This document shows positions 29,501 through 35,500 of a DNA stretch of 64,000 bases, piece by piece. The notes beneath the pieces are model-generated. The model worked only from the letters and a program-made list of their open reading frames with translations, was not told the origin of the DNA and searched no databases. The stretch lies in contig NW_022145609.1 of NCBI RefSeq assembly GCF_000002235.5, positions 6,703,214-6,767,213 on the forward strand, in the 5' to 3' direction. The translations under genes were made by a program, and so were the position numbers. The stretch comes from Strongylocentrotus purpuratus. Its lineage: Eukaryota; Echinodermata; Echinoidea; Camarodonta; Strongylocentrotidae. How positions within the stretch are numbered: the first letter of the stretch is position 1; each line of letters opens with the position of its first letter.

Positions 29501-32500
29501 TGATAATGATAATAACAATATGTCTTATTTACCCAGGGTAGCCTCATTTAAGTGTTTAAACTGTTCTCCCTGAGGGCCCTGGAATCATGTCATTACCCCC
29601 CCCCCCGGCTTTAGCCGAGCTACCATGAAAAGGTGCGCAAGCATTGCAGGAATGTCCTCCTACTGGGCACCCATTCACCTCACCTGGGTGGAGTGTGGCA
29701 AATGTAGATTAACATCTTGCCAAAAGACATCAGTGCCGCGGCGGGACTGTTGTATGGAAGTGTTCATGTACATGATGTAACTAACCATGAGTGTTTGTTT
29801 GGAGAGCATGAGATCCCATAATCCCCGAGTATTATCCAGTTATCAGTTAAGTGTATGCAAGGAATGACTACATGGCTACCTGAAAATAAAGGATGATGAA
29901 TCCTATCACCATGTATTGCAAAAGTGACCAATGCATGTAGTTTTGATCTCAAACTTAACCTCCCATTCAAATGACACGAATCTACAGTAGATGTTAAATC
30001 ACTGATATTCCCTTCTTAAATACAGCGCAAAATAATGCAGAGAGAGAGAGAGAGAGAGAAAGAGAAACGAAAATGTTTTGTCAATGCTATAATTTGTGAG
30101 AAGCTTCTAACCTTAAACAAGAAGATCGTATACAAATATTGACTTGTATTTACTTCATTATTAATCTTATATCCTGCTTTACAGTTCCTAGTGAGCCCCA
30201 GGAGGTGGCTGTTTCCAGGAGATCAAAATCTTTGCTGATTACCTGGAGGGAGCCGAGGTACCCCCGTGGAAAAATATCATATACGGTAACCTCACAACTA
30301 AAATTCATACGAAGATTTAATGATGGTTTCAGTGTATCCGAACTGTAATTATTATTCTAACCTTCTCTCTGTAGTTCACTTCTTCATCAGCTATTTTTTT
30401 TTTTAAATTTAAGTTACCTATATTTTCTGTTAGACTAATGCAAAAGCGTGAAGTATTATGAATCATTGAATGAAAAGGAACTTTCTAAACTCTAGTACTT
30501 TGTTGCTGAATGGTTTCATCCGATTGCTAAAATTGGATCGAAATCTTGATATACAAATATATTTAAACCAGTTATAAAGGAAACATGTTTTGTTTTGCTG
30601 AAGTATGGGTACAATTGTGGCTTTCGTCCAACCAATATTTTCAGATGAGCCAAATAAGCTTTTTTTGTGTGTAGTTTACCAATTTTCGATTCAAGTCTCA
30701 ATAACGAAAGTCTTTGGGACACCCCCATTTTTTTTAATGGAGTTGCATGTTACCGATTTTTTGAAAATGAAGCGACAAAGACTTTTCCAGTCGTTCCCGA
30801 AGTAATTGCAAATATCCCTACCGTGACCTCAAAACACATCAGTGGATGACAGCATTATTCACAATTGTGTTTTCGGGTCTCCCTCTCTCTCTCTCCCTCT
30901 CTCACCTTTTCTTTCTCTCTCTCACACTTTTTAATCTCTCCCTCTAGCTGGCTTACAAAGTAAAAGGAAAGCCATACGACAGATCATTCCAGCCAGAAGA
31001 ATCGTTTACAATGAAGGAGGTAGCAGGAGCCTCTACGAGCTATGTGCTTGGTGATCTGGAACCAGCTACACTCTATGAGGTCTACGTGGTAGGGTCCACA
31101 AGCAAAGGGGAGGGGGAGTCTAGTCAGCATGTTGAAGAATTTACGGAACCTCCTGCAGGTATTGGAAGAAACATGTTGGAAGTTGGAAGTTATTAGACAT
31201 GACCATACCCTTAAAGGGATCATACTTTTGTGAGAGGGGAGTGTCAAAATTATCGTAAAGGTTAAATACTATTGTAAATTTACATGATAAAAAAGTAACA
31301 AAAAGAATACGATTTTAAATGGTTTTATCTCCATCTTTCTTAACAATGAAGTTAACGACAATTGGACAAACCCGTTAATACTAAACTTGTCTTTGCATGC
31401 ATGTTAACATAAGTTTGACGGGTGTTTATCTCTAACCACAGACTCCAATGTTTAACCATTTCAACTCTCTATGACACCTCCCATCAAATTATTTAAAAAC
31501 ACTGCTTACACGATTCTTTATAAATCGAGATGATGGGGTACGATTTACACCAGGGACAACAAGTCCAGGCGATACGTGGTAGATAGAAGGACTTTACTGC
31601 AACCGTCTTCTACTTTAAAAACAAAGTACCATTAATATCGAACTTTGATTGATAACATATGCAGGATACAAGTTCTAACCGACGTGTACGGCTGTGGTCG
31701 AAAGATACTTATAATTTTCTTACTAGTCTTGCAGGTTTAATCAACATGTGCAACTCTAAACAGAGAATATTATTGATTTTTATACTGGATAAAAGTCATC
31801 GTTCAATGATGTTTAAGTTTGATGTTAAGATCTCCTTTTTGTAACGTGCCATAGCTGACGAGCTTCCAAAGCCCAACCCACCAGTGATAGTGTCTTCACC
31901 TGACGGTTCGCCTACCATTCAGATTAGCGATGTGCTTAAATCTCCATATATAACGTAAGTATATAGCTATATATTCCAAGCGATGATTTTTTTACCTTTA
32001 ATGATATAAATATTTGAATCATGTGTATGTGAATAATTAGGCCAGCGTTTAGAAACAGTAGTAATAATCGCTATATAGATGATATTACGTTATTTTCATC
32101 GTTATTATTATCATCATAATTGAAATTATTATTATTAACAATGATACCATCATCGTCATTTTTATTTTATCACTATACCAATGTCTGTCTTTTTAACGCA
32201 CTGCTCTTGATCTGCGCAATGCTTTTTTGAAAAGGGGGAGAGGGGAAGCCTGGAATGCATTTAGTGGGCCAACGGGTTTCAGTACTTTTTTTTAGACAAA
32301 ACAGATGGCCATTCCTCCAACATTTTCATCATACCTCTCACAGCTTTGTTAATGTACAAGCTCTTGGTGTATTAATTGGTATATGGGTAAATTCATGCAT
32401 TCATATATTGTGAAGGCTACTTTACATCAAGAAGTAATGTTACATTCGGTCTGCCACTCAGTCTCATGTCATGGAAAGTTAAAGCTGGAGCATCAACATT

Positions 32501-35500
32501 GTTTGCACAAGGGCCTAAATTAATATTAATTTTCCTGATCCTTGCTTTAGAATAAAATAATAGTTATTAAAATGCAGGGAAAGGTGACAAGAGTGTATAT
32601 AATCATCACAAATATCCCTTTGAACTTTCAGGCACATACTTGTTGCTGTTGAAGAGAGAATTCCAGTAACAAGGCGCCGACGTCAAAAGGCAGCGTATGG
32701 ATCCTATGCCGAGAATCCCTCCTCATACATAGCAGCTAACATCAGCAAAGATGATCTTCCGATAGAGCTAACTATAGGGGATAATGAGACTTATGGACAT
32801 TACCACAATGCACCCCTCAGAGACAAGGCGATATATGATGTACGAACAGGTGTTGAGAGCAACGTTGGAGGACAGGTACGATTTTTCGTTGGACGTAAAT
32901 ATCCCACGTGACTGTCGGCCTACACGGTGTAGTGGCCTATGGTTTCGTGGCCTACGGTTTCGTAGCATAATTATATTGTGGAAATAATGTTTGCAAATAT
33001 CGGTGAAAATGCCTAGGTCACATTTGCCGCGGCGGACGTGCATTCTAAAATATCTACGACCAATAGCAATTATAGGACCGCCGCAGCATTCCCACGGTCA
33101 CATACGGTAGCGGTCACATATGTTAGGGTAGCCGCACGGCGTATTTTGAATTTGTGGAGACAGAAATCCTTCGACTGCCGTACGGCCTTTGAAGTGATGA
33201 CGCAAGGTCGCCTTAGGGCGTCCCTGCGGCGGCCGTAGCTTTTTGACAAATACTAAGGCAGACGCAATGTAGCCGCAAGGTGCCCGCAAGGCGGCCGGAG
33301 GGGGACCATACGGCTACTGTGCGTCATCACCTCAAAGGCTGTACGGCAGCCTTAGATTTTCGGTCTCCACAAATTCAAAATGCGCCGTGCGGTTACCTAA
33401 CATATATGACCGTGGGAAAGCTGCGGCAGTCCTATAATTGTTATTGGCCGTAGATATTGTAGACCTCACGGCCGCCGCGGCAAATGCGACCTAGACATTA
33501 GGAACAATCATGAGGGGCGTAAGAATTTGTGGTTGCGTCGTGTGTAACTGAAATTGTGATCATTGTCTAATTAAATATTGCTTGTTCACTAATTCTACAC
33601 ATCAGAAATATGCAGCGTGCGGTTTTTATTAGAAGACAGTTTTTGTGGAAAAAAACACAACACATTATGGATTAAAGAATTCAAGCGTTATAGGTTAACA
33701 GTATTCTGTAAAGATTCGTGCTACATAATTTGATGGACCATTAAAGATTAGCCAGATTTTTAAACTTAAAGAGGAATTAACCTCGCGACTATGATATATT
33801 ATCATGATATAGAGAGTAAAACAATGTTTCATTTGATAAAAAGTTTTGCTGTAGGCCAAATATTAGCGTCTTGCAAGTCCAATAAAGGGATCCCAATTCG
33901 CCATATTTCAGACGTCGTCTGCTGCCCAAGGAAGCTGCCATCGTGTCGAAATTTCCCTTCCACAACTTCCGGGTTGTGACGTATCGCACGGAGAACTGAT
34001 GTAGCGCGGCGCGCGTGTTAAATGCAATACACGTCAATGCCAAGAGTTTGGGTGTAATAATTGTTCCAGTATAATTGTTCCTGGAAACCAGGGGGAAATC
34101 CTTTCGTCGATTTCTAGACCCGCACAATCGCAATGAAATTTTCAAGCTATAGCAGCTCCGAAGGTCGAACAATTTTTAAATAAAAAGTATTAGTACGACA
34201 GGAAAGACGATGTGATCTGCAGTGATCATTTTGTAGTGCACATCAGGGAAACCTACGTACGCAATATCGGTCGACTCCATGCGAAACGTCACAGAACGGG
34301 CCGTGCGGAAGCACAATGACGACGTACTTCAAGTTTCCAGAGCCGCGAACGACGAAGGATTCTGAAGAAGAGTTACGTCCTCCCTTTCGTCAAAATATAT
34401 GTTTTTAATTTGTTCAGATAATGTTTTTGATGACCTACAAACTGAAAAGTACATGTAGTTTGAGGTTGATTCCCCTTAAATCGCCGTTATGAATTCAAAA
34501 CAATTGAAAGTTGGCTAACTACCTGTCAAAACCTAAGTTCACGTGGAAGTGCAGAATATTTGGCCATTGTATGTATATCGGAGAGGCGTTAAAATGTGCT
34601 ATGCGCTTCCCTGGTATAGAAAAGGTTCTACTAAACTTCATTAAAACTGCCACTAGATAAATACACGAACATCTCATTTAAAAACATTACTAATTAGCTA
34701 ATTTCTTGATTACCTTTTATTTAGAAATCCACCCTTTTCGGAGATCCATCTGAAGTACAGCCAGGTAGAAACGCATATTTTATTAGATTCTTGTACATTT
34801 GTAGTTTGAAAGTGCTTTAGCTTTTGAATGGAAATTGGCCTATGATTTAAACAGATATGGCACATTTCCATTACTTAAACTTTTAACTTCTATTCCCGAA
34901 CTTACGGATCTCTTCGCTATATTCAATATCACTGCTCTCAATATCACAATTAACTACGAATAAGTAAGCATACATTGTTAATTAGTACCTAAACAAAACA
35001 AATTCTCTACGATCCGGAAATGAAAGTCGTAAATGCAGTCAAAATTCATTGAGCAGATTTCTCGAAGTGAATGACTTTTGCCCAAGATTCCTGATTTGCA
35101 TCAATTTTGGATCCAAGGTCTGGCTTAGTAATGAATATCTATAAGACTATAGCTATGTTTTAAAAGCAAAAGTTTCTAAAGCTCGGTCGCTTTGCTCATC
35201 GCGTATGTTCCCTCAGACCCTGGAATTTCGCGCCCCAACATAAGATATACATTTTATACAGTACTCTCTCAAAAGTTCTAGATATTTTACAATGCAAATG
35301 CATTTACATGCTCCCTATTTTATGATTAAAAAAACATATATAAAGGGCAAATGGTAAATGCAAAACCGTATAAAGTGATTTGTAATGGTTCAAAATTCAA
35401 AAGAAATTGAGCTATTTTTGCCCTTATCCCTCGATACGCCACCGAATATTACATTTTTTATAAATGATTTGACAACAGGGTCCACTTAATTAAAACACGT

